Both the position numbers and the translations under genes were made by a program. Of a stretch of DNA of 40,490 bases, positions 33,129-40,490 are shown piece by piece. The notes under the pieces were generated by a model. The model did no database searches, was not told the DNA's origin, and saw nothing but the letters and a program-made list of their open reading frames with translations. This DNA is from Rhodospirillales bacterium (GTDB taxonomy: Bacteria > Pseudomonadota > Alphaproteobacteria > Rhodospirillales > Defluviicoccaceae). The stretch's first letter is position 1, and each line of letters begins with the position of its first letter. Location: positions 1 to 40,490 of the forward strand of contig JAEULH010000090.1 of the NCBI GenBank assembly GCA_016793925.1. The letters are read 5' to 3'.

Positions 33129-34061
33129 TCACCGGTCCCGCCGACCCGGAAGGGAAGCTAGAAGCAGCCCGGCGACGCCGCGGCTGCAGCACCAGACATA
33201 GGCAAATCCGGACAGCGCGACCCGGTGGGCGAGCGGATCGTCCCGGCGCAGGCGCGCGGCCAGGGTCCGAGCGATGTCGACGATCGCCGCCGACTCCATC
33301 GCCAGGCGACGGCTGGCAAGCCCCGAAGGAAGCCTCTGCGCTTCGGCGAGCAGGGCATCGACGCCGTCGAGACAACGATCGAGAACGCGGCGCAGTCCCG
33401 GTGTGAGCGACGGCCGGGCAAGATCGGCGACCGCCGCCCCGTTTTCCTTCATCCAGTCGAGCGGCAGGTACACCCGGTCGAGTTCCTGGTAGTCGGCGCC
33501 GCAATCCTGAAGATGATTGATCACCTGAAGCGCGTTGCACAAGGCGTCGGACGGCCCGTAGCCGTCTCTTGAGCCGCCGTGCAAATCGAGCAGAAACCGT
33601 CCGACCGGAGCCGCCGACCGCATGCAGTACCCTATCAGGTCACTCCAGTCGTCGTAGCGGGACTGGACCGCGTCCTGCTTGAAGGCGTCGACGAGGTCGG
33701 TGCAGTGGCGCGGCGAAATGCCGGTCTCGACCAGCGTTCGACGCATGGCGGCCGCCTTCTCCGGCGCCGGGCCAGGTTCCGCTTCGCCCATGACCCCCGC
33801 GGCGAACGCCTCGAGCCGCGCGATCTTGTCTGCGGGCGCGAGACGAGGATTGTCGGCGATATCATCGATGGCCCGGGCGAAGGCGTAATAGGCGGCCACG
33901 TGCGGGCGCAGTCCCGCGGGCAGCAGCCACGAGCCGACGGGAAAGTTCTCGTAGGAGGCGTCCTTGCCCGACGGCGTCTCGAGGGCGTCGGCGTCGCGTC
34001 GCAGGACCGCGTCGGGCATGGCGTCGCCTCCGACCTCAGCGCGTCCAGGCGCCAGGCTCAT
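33129..34061 (-). CDS. hpnC: Hydroxysqualene synthase HpnC
   Basis: Converts presqualene diphosphate to hydroxysqualene; 310 residues, squalene/phytoene synthase fold. It carries YENFPVGSWLLPAGLRPHVA near the N-terminus, the first aspartate motif AIDDIADNPRLAP, YCMRSAAPVGRFLLDL (the substrate segment) and NHLQDCGADYQELDRVYLP, where the second aspartate-rich motif of HpnD is altered to DCGADY, as is usual in HpnC. The start ATG overlaps the stop of the upstream MlaC-like gene by four bases (ATGA). An in-frame ATG at 34019 (MPDAVL) is an alternative. Confidence 0.94.
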   Translation of the reverse strand: MSLAPGRAEVGGDAMPDAVLRRDADALETPSGKDASYENFPVGSWLLPAGLRPHVAAYYAFARAIDDIADNPRLAPADKIARLEAFAAGVMGEAEPGPAPEKAAAMRRTLVETGISPRHCTDLVDAFKQDAVQSRYDDWSDLIGYCMRSAAPVGRFLLDLHGGSRDGYGPSDALCNALQVINHLQDCGADYQELDRVYLPLDWMKENGAAVADLARPSLTPGLRRVLDRCLDGVDALLAEAQRLPSGLASRRLAMESAAIVDIARTLAARLRRDDPLAHRVALSGFAYVWCCSRGVAGLLLASLPGRRDR

Positions 34062-34705
34062 GCGGCGCGGTTGAGGCGTCGACGCATCTCGTCGAGCAGG
34101 CCGGAGACCTTGCCGCCGTTCCTGCTGATCACCGAGGCGAATTCGGAGCGCTGGGTTTGGCCCAGGCTCACGCCCTCGACATAGACATCGACGATTTTCA
34201 TACTGTTGTCACGCTCGCGGACCCGCCAGTTGACGTCCACCGGCTGCCCGCCGGTCGGCCTCGTGATCTGCGAGAAGACAAGCACGTCGCCGCTGTTCTC
34301 GTCAGCGACGGCGTGGCTGACCTGCAGCTTTTCGCCGCTGTAGCGGGAAAAGCGGTCGACGTAGGTGGTGATGATCAGGTCCTCGAACAGCGACAGATAG
34401 TCGCGCCGCTGCTCCGGCGTCGCCTGCTGCCAATAGCGGCCGAGGACCCACCGGCCGATGGTGTCGACGGCAAAGTAGCGCGAAAGCAGGTCGCGCGCTC
34501 GCTGCTCGCGCTGGTCGCGCGAAACGCCGGTTGCGGTCAGCGCCGCAATCGCCTCGCCCGCAAGCGATTGGACGAAGGCCGACGCTTTTGCCTCCGCCTG
34601 AGAGTCTGCGGCATTTCCCGCGCCGGTCGCAGCGAACATCGCCGCAATCAAGAAAAGAACACCGACAAACGGACGAAGCGCCGCGGTCAAGCGCTGTCGC
34701 AGCAT
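34058..34705 (-). CDS. MlaC/Ttg2D-family periplasmic phospholipid-binding protein
   Basis: Exported protein of 215 residues with the MlaC fold, which carries a lipid molecule in a hydrophobic pocket between outer and inner membrane. A signal peptide (about residues 1-33) ends at GNAADS. Landmarks are LLSRYFAVDTIGRWVLGRYW, DLIITTYVDRFSRYSGEKL and KIVDVYVEGVSLGQTQRSEF. The first gene of the minus-strand hopanoid operon and coupled to hpnC by an ATGA overlap, it may carry hopanoids or their partners. It differs clearly from the HpnM at 21018-21644, which has the HpnM-specific C-terminal stretch. ATG 34705 has GGAG six bases upstream. Confidence 0.9.
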   Translation of the reverse strand: MLRQRLTAALRPFVGVLFLIAAMFAATGAGNAADSQAEAKASAFVQSLAGEAIAALTATGVSRDQREQRARDLLSRYFAVDTIGRWVLGRYWQQATPEQRRDYLSLFEDLIITTYVDRFSRYSGEKLQVSHAVADENSGDVLVFSQITRPTGGQPVDVNWRVRERDNSMKIVDVYVEGVSLGQTQRSEFASVISRNGGKVSGLLDEMRRRLNRAA

Positions 34706-35251
34706 GCAGATCTCCGCGTTGTTCGCATCGACGACGGATCCGCCGACGATCTTCAGCTAGACTGCCGATCGGCCGCCAGAAATCAAGTAGCGACTGCGCA
34801 ATGCCGGCGGCTCGCGAACGGATCGGGCGCGGCCGGCGAGGAACGGCGCGCCGTCGCCGCGGCTGTGGCCCGCGCCTTCTCGCCCTGCCGCGGCGGGCTC
34901 AAGACCAGGGCAGGCGCGCCGCGGGAGAGCGCGCCAACGCCGCACCGGCCACCTGCAATGGGCGGTGAAAGCCGTTGTAAATGTCAACGTTTGCGTGTAT
35001 TTTCGGTCGAATAAAGGCCGCAAATGCTCGGGTTCCCGAGAAGAGACGGCCGCAACGGGGCAGGCTCGCAACGTCCTCGAGCGATGTCGTTCGCCAGCAC
35101 CGCGTCCGCTCGCACCGCGAGAGACGCGCAGGGAGCGACAACGCCGGTCGGCTACCGAGCCGGTCGCGCCTCGATCCGCAACGGCGCCTCGTCATCCCCG
35201 CGATCCTGTCGCGGGCAGCGTTGGTGTCCTAGAGGCATCTTGGGAGGAACC
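34706..35251. other. 546-bp divergent intergenic region between the hopanoid operon and the TRAP operon
   Basis: Control region for two divergent operons. It contains a candidate promoter for the TRAP genes (34975-35003) and a perfect hairpin, CTCGGG-TT-CCCGAG, at 35027-35040, shortly after it. The rest (35041-35235) is GC-rich and shows no protein-like frame; the TRAP solute-binding frame remains open back to 35024 but without homology. No clear promoter was found for the hopanoid side. Confidence 0.5.
34975..35003 (+). promoter_or_regulatory. Candidate promoter of the TRAP operon
   Basis: TTGTAA (34975-34980) and TATTTT (34998-35003) with a 17-bp spacer, in the only AT-rich patch of the region. 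The leader would be about 240 bases, and includes the hairpin at 35027-35040. Confidence 0.4.
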
Positions 35252-36343
35252 ATGTCCGACACGAAACGTGCGACGCGAAGCCTGTCTTTCGCGGCGGGTT
35301 TGCTTGCTCTGGGTCTTGCCGCGTCGGCGGCGACGCCGGCCGACGCCGCCAAGGGCGACCGGGTGCGCTGGGGCGTGCCGATCGCTTTCAGCAGCAACCT
35401 CATCGCGCTCGGCGACACCCTGCCGTGGGTCGCCGGGCAATTGGAAAAGATGAGCGACGGCAACATCAAGTTCGAGATCTTTGAGCCCGGCAAGATGATC
35501 CCGGCCATCGAGGTGTTCGACGCGACCAGCGCCGGCAAGGTCGACGCCGGCTACTCCTGGATGGGCTACGAGCAGGGGAAGGTTCCGGCCTCGGCGTTGT
35601 TCGGCGCGGTGCCGTTCGGAATGAACCCATGGGAGTTTTCGGCCTGGATGTACTACGGCGGCGGCGACGAGTTGCTCAAGGAGGTCTTCGCCCCGCACAA
35701 CGTCGTGCCGATCTACTGCGGCGTCGTCAGCCCCGAGACCGCCGGCTGGTTCCGCAAGGAGATCAACTCCCTCGACGACCTCAAGGGGCTGAAGATCCGC
35801 TTCGCCGGTATCGGCGGCAAGGTTTTGCAGAAGGTCGGCGCCAGCGTCACCGTTCTGCCGGGCGGAGAAATCTTCCAGGCGCTGGAAAAGGGCGTGATCG
35901 ACGGGACCGAGTTCTCCATCCCGACGGCCGACGAACAGTATGGGTTCTACAAAGTCGCCAAGTATAACTACTTCCCCGGCTGGCATCAGCCGTTCACGGC
36001 ACAGTACCTCTATGTCAACAAGGGCGCCTGGGACAAGCTCAGCCCGGAAAGCCAGGCAATGATCAACACCGCCTGCATCGCCGGCGTGAACATGTCGCTG
36101 TCGAAGTCGGAAGCCAAGCAGGCCGCGGCGGTCAAGTTCTTCAAGGAGCAGGGGGTCACGACGACGACGCTGTCGCCGAAGATCCTCGAAGGCCTGCAGA
36201 AGGCGACCGATGAGGTGCTCGACGAGGAAGCGGCGAAGGACGCGATGTTCAAGAAGGTGATCGATGCGCAGCGGTCATTCGCCAAGTCCTACGCGACCTG
36301 GGCGGATCTCGGCTATCTGCCGCGAGGCGAGCACACCGAGTAG
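35252..36343 (+). CDS. TRAP transporter solute-binding protein, DctP/TakP type
   Basis: Periplasmic binding protein of 363 residues for a tripartite ATP-independent transporter. A signal peptide (about residues 1-32, cleavage near ADA) precedes the mature part. Family motifs are LKGLKIRFAGIGGKV, with the arginine that holds the ligand carboxylate, LPGGEIFQALEKGVIDGTE, and FPGWHQPFTAQYL. Their wording is closest to the TakP-like (alpha-keto acid) subgroup, so a carboxylate is the likely ligand. ATG 35252 has GGGAGGAA directly upstream. It heads the operon dctP-dctQ-dctM, with dctQ starting 21 bp later. Confidence 0.94.
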   Translation: MSDTKRATRSLSFAAGLLALGLAASAATPADAAKGDRVRWGVPIAFSSNLIALGDTLPWVAGQLEKMSDGNIKFEIFEPGKMIPAIEVFDATSAGKVDAGYSWMGYEQGKVPASALFGAVPFGMNPWEFSAWMYYGGGDELLKEVFAPHNVVPIYCGVVSPETAGWFRKEINSLDDLKGLKIRFAGIGGKVLQKVGASVTVLPGGEIFQALEKGVIDGTEFSIPTADEQYGFYKVAKYNYFPGWHQPFTAQYLYVNKGAWDKLSPESQAMINTACIAGVNMSLSKSEAKQAAAVKFFKEQGVTTTTLSPKILEGLQKATDEVLDEEAAKDAMFKKVIDAQRSFAKSYATWADLGYLPRGEHTE

Positions 36344-36364
36344 CGTCTCGCCTGCCTCGACGCC

Positions 36365-36958
36365 ATGACCAGCAGCAAGCCCGAGGCGCTCGCGGAGGCG
36401 GCCGGTTACGCGCCGGCCGCCGAGCTGCCGACAACCCGGTTCTCCGTTGCCGTCGGCTCGTTCGTCCGTTGGCTTGGCGCGACGGCCTCCTGGCTGTGGC
36501 TGGTCCTCGTCCTGGTGATCGTCTTCCAGGTCACGCTGCGCTACGTCTTCGGCCAGGGCTCGATCATGCTGGAAGAGTTGCAGTGGCACATCTACGGCGT
36601 CGCCTTCCTGCTCGGCCTCGGCTTCTGCCTCCAGGCCGACCGCCACGTGCGCATCGACGTTATTGCCGAGCAGTGGTCCCTGCGCACCAAGGCATGGGTG
36701 GAGCTCGCCGGCCTTGGCACCTTCCTCCTGCCGTTCGTCATCGCCGTGATCTATGAATCGGCAAAGTTCGCCTACACCTCGTGGCAGTTCGGCGAGATTT
36801 CGCCCGCGCCCGGCGGGCTGCCCTATCGCTGGATCATCAAGGGCTTTATTCCGGTCGGCTTTTTCATCCTCGGCCTGGCCGCCACGGCGCGGCTGAGCCG
36901 ATGTACCGCCCTGCTCTTCGGCTTTCCGAGGCCGCTCGCGCCGGACCGGCGGTCCTGA
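36365..36958 (+). CDS. TRAP transporter small permease, DctQ type
   Basis: Small membrane subunit of 197 residues that links the two parts of a TRAP transporter. Four membrane segments are predicted. The conserved DctQ pattern appears as LVIVFQVTLRYVFGQGSIMLEELQWHIYGVAFLLGLGFCLQADRHVRIDV in sense, with EELQW and the DRHVRIDV loop being the most recognisable pieces. A 40-residue soluble N-terminus precedes the first helix. It lies 21 bp after dctP and 11 bp before dctM. Confidence 0.92.
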   Translation: MTSSKPEALAEAAGYAPAAELPTTRFSVAVGSFVRWLGATASWLWLVLVLVIVFQVTLRYVFGQGSIMLEELQWHIYGVAFLLGLGFCLQADRHVRIDVIAEQWSLRTKAWVELAGLGTFLLPFVIAVIYESAKFAYTSWQFGEISPAPGGLPYRWIIKGFIPVGFFILGLAATARLSRCTALLFGFPRPLAPDRRS

Positions 36959-36969
36959 GGCGAACGGCC

Positions 36970-38331
36970 ATGGAAGCCTTCGAAATCATCGTCGTCGTCT
37001 ACCTGTCCCTGTTCATCCTGCTGCTGTTCACCGGCTTCCCCATCGCCTGGATCCTCGGCGGCCTGTCTCTCCTCTTCGCCGGGAGCGGCATCCTCCTCTA
37101 CGATGTTTTCGACGTCGACACCTTCCTCATGGACGGCTGGTCGCGGTACGCGATCATTTCCGACCGCATCTGGGCGCAGGTCCAGAACTGGGTGCTCGTC
37201 GCCCTGCCGATGTTCATCTTCATGGGCCAGATGCTCGACCGATCGGGCGTGGCCGAGCGCCTGATGAGCAACTTCGTCCGCGTCTTCGGCCGGTTGCGCG
37301 GCGGCCTGGCGCTCACGGTGGTCATCATCGGCGTCCTCCTCGCCGCCTCGACCGGCATCGTCGGCGCGTCCGTCGTCCTGCTGGCGGTGATGTCGATCCC
37401 GATCATGCTGGACAACGGCTACAGCAAGCAGCTCGCCACCGGCGTCATCGCCGCCTCGGGCACGCTCGGGATCCTCATCCCACCCAGCATCATGCTGGTG
37501 CTGATGGCCGACCAGCTTGCGATCTCGGTCGGCGACCTGTTCATGGGCGCCCTGATCCCGGGCCTGCTGCTCGGCTTTCTCTACATGGCCTACGTGCTCA
37601 TTCTTGCGCAAATCCGCCCCGCCCTGGCGCCGCCGCCGACCGACCTGCCGCCGCTGGACTTCAGGGCGGTGGTCGCGACGCTGCTCGCAGTCATTCCGCC
37701 GGCGGCGCTGATCGTCGCGGTCCTCGGCTCCATCTTCTTCGGCATCGCCACCCCCACGGAGGCGTCGGGGCTCGGCGCCTTCGGCGCCATGCTGCTGGCC
37801 GCGGTCAACCGCAGGCTCAATTTCAAGGTCTTGCGCGAAGCCTGCATCGAGACCATGCACACGACCGCGTTCATCTTCGCCCTGTTCATCGGCGCAACCG
37901 CCTTTTCCCTGGTCATGCGCTCGTTCGGCGGCGACGAGTTCATCGCCGACCTGCTCAAGTCGCTCCCGTTCGGCGATACCGGCGTTGTGGTCTTCATTCT
38001 GTTCGTCGGCTTTATCCTCGGGTTCTTCCTTGACTGGCTGGAGATCACACTGATCATGCTGCCGCTGGTCGCCCCGGTCGTCTCCCACCTCGGCTTCGAC
38101 ATCCGCTGGTTTACGGTCATCTTCGCCATCTGCCTGCAGACCTCGTTCCTCACGCCGCCCGTCGGCTTTTCGCTGTTCTACCTCAAGGGGGTCTGTCCCC
38201 CGAGCATCACCACGGCGCACATCTACCGCGGAATCGTCCCGTTCGTGATCCTGCAACTGGTCTGCGTCGTAGCCGCCTTTGTCTGGAAGGATCTGATCCT
38301 GTGGCTGCCCACGGTCGTCTACGGCAATTGA
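36970..38331 (+). CDS. TRAP transporter large permease, DctM type
   Basis: Large membrane subunit of 453 residues forming the Na+-driven transport pathway. About 12-13 membrane segments. Recognisable DctM motifs are FTGFPIAWILGGLSL, LPMFIFMGQMLDRSG, IPPSIMLVLMADQLAISVGDLF, GIATPTEASGLGAFG and TPPVGFSLFYLKGV. ATG 36970 is preceded by a short gap after dctQ; the frame upstream lies inside dctQ. Completes the transporter. Confidence 0.95.
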   Translation: MEAFEIIVVVYLSLFILLLFTGFPIAWILGGLSLLFAGSGILLYDVFDVDTFLMDGWSRYAIISDRIWAQVQNWVLVALPMFIFMGQMLDRSGVAERLMSNFVRVFGRLRGGLALTVVIIGVLLAASTGIVGASVVLLAVMSIPIMLDNGYSKQLATGVIAASGTLGILIPPSIMLVLMADQLAISVGDLFMGALIPGLLLGFLYMAYVLILAQIRPALAPPPTDLPPLDFRAVVATLLAVIPPAALIVAVLGSIFFGIATPTEASGLGAFGAMLLAAVNRRLNFKVLREACIETMHTTAFIFALFIGATAFSLVMRSFGGDEFIADLLKSLPFGDTGVVVFILFVGFILGFFLDWLEITLIMLPLVAPVVSHLGFDIRWFTVIFAICLQTSFLTPPVGFSLFYLKGVCPPSITTAHIYRGIVPFVILQLVCVVAAFVWKDLILWLPTVVYGN

Positions 38332-38377
38332 TGGCGGAGCCGCGCCGGCCTGCGCGGTCCGTTGCGAAGGCGCGGTA

Positions 38378-39205
38378 ATGGCCTACCACGACATCCTTGT
38401 CCTGCTCGACCAGTTCGCCCACTCCACCGTGCGCCTCGACGTCGCCTCCGATCTCGCCGGCCGCCACGGCGCGCGCCTGATCGGCCTCCGTGTCGAGATT
38501 CAACCGCACGTTCCCGGCGCCATCCGCAGCGCCATCGTCGCCGGCGCGCTGGAAGCGCACGCCGATGCGGTGCATGCCGACACAGCCAGAATCGAGGCGA
38601 CGTTCCGCGCCGCCGCCGATCGACGCAAGGTCCGGGGCGATTGGTGGGTGGTGCGTGAGGGGGGCATCGGCCGTGTCTGCGAGCTGGCGCGCTATGCCAA
38701 CCTCACGGTCATCGGCCAGGCCGCGCCGGACGCCGAGGAAGAGTTTTCCGGCGACGAACTCATCCACGATCTGGTGCTTGACTCCGGCCGACCGGTCCTG
38801 GTGGTGCCCCATACGCGGCTGGCCCAGCACGTCGGCCAGCGCATCGCCATCGCCTGGAACGGCAGCCGCGAGGCCAGCCGCGCCGTCGCCGACGCGATGC
38901 CGCTTCTGCGTCGCGCCCAGCAGGTCGGCGTGCTCCTCGCCCGCGGCGACGATCGAGGCGGCAGCGGCGACCTGATCCGCGACCATCTCGCGCGCAACGA
39001 CGTCGGCGCCGAAATTCTCCGGGTGGATGCCCACGCGCACGATAACGACGCCGGCGTTGCGCTGCTGGCCGAGGCCGACGGGTTCGCCGCCGACCTTCTG
39101 GTGATGGGCGCTTACGGCCGGTCGCGGATGCGCGAACTCGTTCTCGGCGGCGCGACGCGCCACGTCCTGAACCACCTGCCGATCCCGGCGCTCATGTCAC
39201 ACTGA
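38378..39205 (+). CDS. Universal stress protein, tandem UspA domains
   Basis: A 275-residue cytoplasmic protein with two UspA domains (about residues 1-145 and 150-275). The first begins [21 protein letters not shown] and the second [20 protein letters not shown]. The C-terminal domain ends with the nucleotide-binding pattern [21 protein letters not shown] (G-2x-G-9x-G-S/T type), so ATP binding is plausible there; the first domain lacks it. The tandem form is common in alphaproteobacteria. It lies 46 bp after dctM and is likely part of the same operon. Confidence 0.9.
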   Translation: MAYHDILVLLDQFAHSTVRLDVASDLAGRHGARLIGLRVEIQPHVPGAIRSAIVAGALEAHADAVHADTARIEATFRAAADRRKVRGDWWVVREGGIGRVCELARYANLTVIGQAAPDAEEEFSGDELIHDLVLDSGRPVLVVPHTRLAQHVGQRIAIAWNGSREASRAVADAMPLLRRAQQVGVLLARGDDRGGSGDLIRDHLARNDVGAEILRVDAHAHDNDAGVALLAEADGFAADLLVMGAYGRSRMRELVLGGATRHVLNHLPIPALMSH

Positions 39206-39344
39206 GGCGTCCTGGCGGCGCGGCGCCCGGCGGGCGCACTCGGCGCTCCGCTCCGAGACGCTCGTTCCGCCTCCCCGATGCATGCACGATCGCAGACCAG
39301 ATGCAGACCAGATACAGGCCCGAGAAAACCAAAGGACGGACAGC

Positions 39345-40490
39345 ATGAAGAACAAAGTCGTCACGGCGGATGAGGCGATCGCGATCATTCGCGACGGAGA
39401 CACCCTGGCCAACACGGGCTTCGTCGGCGACGGCGCGCCCGAAGAACTGATCGTCGCACTGGAGCGGCGCTTTCAGCAATCGGGTCATCCGCGCAACCTG
39501 ACCATCGTCTTCGCCGCCGGGCAAGGCGACGGATCCGAACGCGGCCTCAACAGGCTCGGCCACGACGGCCTGCTCAAGCGCGTCGTCGGTGGCCACTGGG
39601 GGCTGATCCCGCGGGTCGGCCAGCTCGCGCTGGCCAACAAGGTCGAGGCCTACAACCTGCCGCAGGGGGTGATCTCCCACCTCTATCGCGACATCGCCGC
39701 CGGCAAGCCGGGCACCATTACCAAGGTCGGGCTGCGCACCTTCGTCGATCCTCGCCTCGAGGGCGGCAAGATCAACAAGATCACGACGGAGGATCTGGTC
39801 GAGGTGATCCACCTCGCCGGCCAGGAGTGGCTGTTCTACAAGGCGTTCCCGATCAACGTCGCCTTTGTCCGCGGCACCACCGCCGACCCCGCCGGCAACG
39901 TCACCATGGAGAAGGAAGCGCTCACCCTCGACAATCTCGCGATGGCGACCGCGGCGCGGAACTCGGGCGGCTTCGTCATCGCCCAGGTCGAACGGATCGC
40001 CGAGGCCGGTTCGCTCAATCCGCGGCAGGTCCAGATCCCGGGCGTCATGGTCGACTGTGTCGTCGTCGCCCGCCCCGAGTACCACGCCCAGACCTACGCC
40101 ACCCAGTACAGCCCGGCCTTCTCCGCCGAGATCCGGGTGCCGCTGACATCGCTGCCGCCGATGGCGCTGGACGAGCGCAAGATCATCGCCCGGCGCGCGG
40201 CGTTCGAACTTCCCGCCGGCGGCGTCGTCAACCTCGGCATCGGCATGCCGGAGGGCGTCGCCTCGATCGCCAACGAAGAGAAGATCATGAAGTTCCTGAC
40301 CCTGACCGCCGAGCCCGGGGTCATCGGCGGGCTGCCCGCGAACGGGCTGAACTTCGGCGCCGGCGTCAACTGCGAGGCGATCATCCAGCAGAACCAGCAG
40401 TTCGACTTCTACGACGGCGGCGGCCTCGACATGGCCTGCCTCGGCCTCGCCGAATGCGACCGCCACGGCAACCTCAACGTCAGCCGTTTC
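39345..40490 (+). CDS. Family I CoA-transferase, propionate/acetate CoA-transferase type (3' end beyond window)
   Basis: Transfers CoA between acyl-CoA and a free carboxylic acid. The first 382 codons are visible, all in frame to the window edge; the family is about 520-540 residues, with the two CoA-transferase halves fused. [20 protein letters not shown] opens the protein; [19 protein letters not shown] is the CoA-binding part of the alpha half. In the beta half, [12 protein letters not shown] and [15 protein letters not shown] occur; the glutamate in AEPG is the catalytic residue that forms the glutamyl-CoA thioester. The overall form is like YdiF/Pct. ATG 39345 has AAGGA eight bases upstream. 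Placed after the TRAP genes and a stress protein, it may activate the imported acid. Confidence 0.93.
   Translation, partial: MKNKVVTADEAIAIIRDGDTLANTGFVGDGAPEELIVALERRFQQSGHPRNLTIVFAAGQGDGSERGLNRLGHDGLLKRVVGGHWGLIPRVGQLALANKVEAYNLPQGVISHLYRDIAAGKPGTITKVGLRTFVDPRLEGGKINKITTEDLVEVIHLAGQEWLFYKAFPINVAFVRGTTADPAGNVTMEKEALTLDNLAMATAARNSGGFVIAQVERIAEAGSLNPRQVQIPGVMVDCVVVARPEYHAQTYATQYSPAFSAEIRVPLTSLPPMALDERKIIARRAAFELPAGGVVNLGIGMPEGVASIANEEKIMKFLTLTAEPGVIGGLPANGLNFGAGVNCEAIIQQNQQFDFYDGGGLDMACLGLAECDRHGNLNVSRF

Noticed and set aside
36823-38256. 477-codon minus-strand frame rich in aspartate, glutamate and arginine
   Set aside because: Antisense mirror of the DctM membrane helices; composition is the expected complement of hydrophobic codons.
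1-40490. CRISPR arrays, tRNA and rRNA genes
   Set aside because: No regularly spaced repeats, no cloverleaf-type segments and no rRNA-like sequence were seen on reading both strands; very divergent small RNAs cannot be excluded by eye.

Overview
This window is a GC-rich stretch (about two thirds G+C outside one AT-richer islet) of an alphaproteobacterial chromosome, most likely a member of the Rhodospirillales or a close relative. This rests on the phoR-pstSCAB-phoU-phoB gene order with phoB last, an RpoH sigma factor with the RpoH-box, a full hpn hopanoid locus using the HpnC/HpnD/HpnE squalene route, and the alphaproteobacterial style of HisI, L32 and PstA/PstC. I cannot name a genus or species from sequence alone.

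Layout. Positions 1-1346 hold the 5' two thirds of a UvrD/PcrA helicase (minus), then a ClC chloride transporter with CBS domains (minus). Positions 3438-12385 are a phosphate block read leftwards: phoR, a secreted probable beta-helix protein, then pstS-pstC-pstA-pstB-phoU-phoB. A three-repeat Pho box precedes pstS and a strong hairpin separates pstS from pstC. A GGDEF diguanylate cyclase and a hotdog thioesterase follow. A TadG-like von Willebrand A pilus-associated protein (plus) is broken by a frameshift.

Positions about 16000-18640 form an AT-richer islet with a two-gene unit: a septin/AIG1-like GTPase with an N-terminal DUF2934 segment and a C-terminal glycine-zipper membrane hairpin, then a class 3 lipase 20 bp downstream. 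This is the least ordinary part of the window and the best candidate for an undescribed membrane-targeting system. It is followed by a TerC-family membrane protein and rpoH.

From 21018 to 34705 the window is dominated by hopanoid biosynthesis: hpnM, hpnA, ispH, hpnH, hpnG, shc, hpnE, hpnD, hpnB, hpnC and a MlaC-like gene, with rpmF, hisI and a ROK sugar kinase interspersed. IspH supplies C5 isoprenoid units; HpnD, HpnC and HpnE turn farnesyl diphosphate into squalene; Shc cyclises it; HpnH adds adenosine and HpnG removes adenine. HpnM and the MlaC-like protein are probable periplasmic lipid carriers. The genes mlaC-hpnC-hpnB-hpnD-hpnE-shc-hpnG are nearly all overlapping or abutting and look like one operon.

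The right end (35252-40490, plus) is a TRAP transporter (dctP-dctQ-dctM), a tandem universal stress protein and the first 382 codons of a family I CoA-transferase. Together these suggest uptake of an organic acid and its activation to a CoA ester. I found no rRNA, tRNA, CRISPR array, transposase or integrase. Start codons were chosen by Shine-Dalgarno spacing where possible, and several genes use GTG or TTG.
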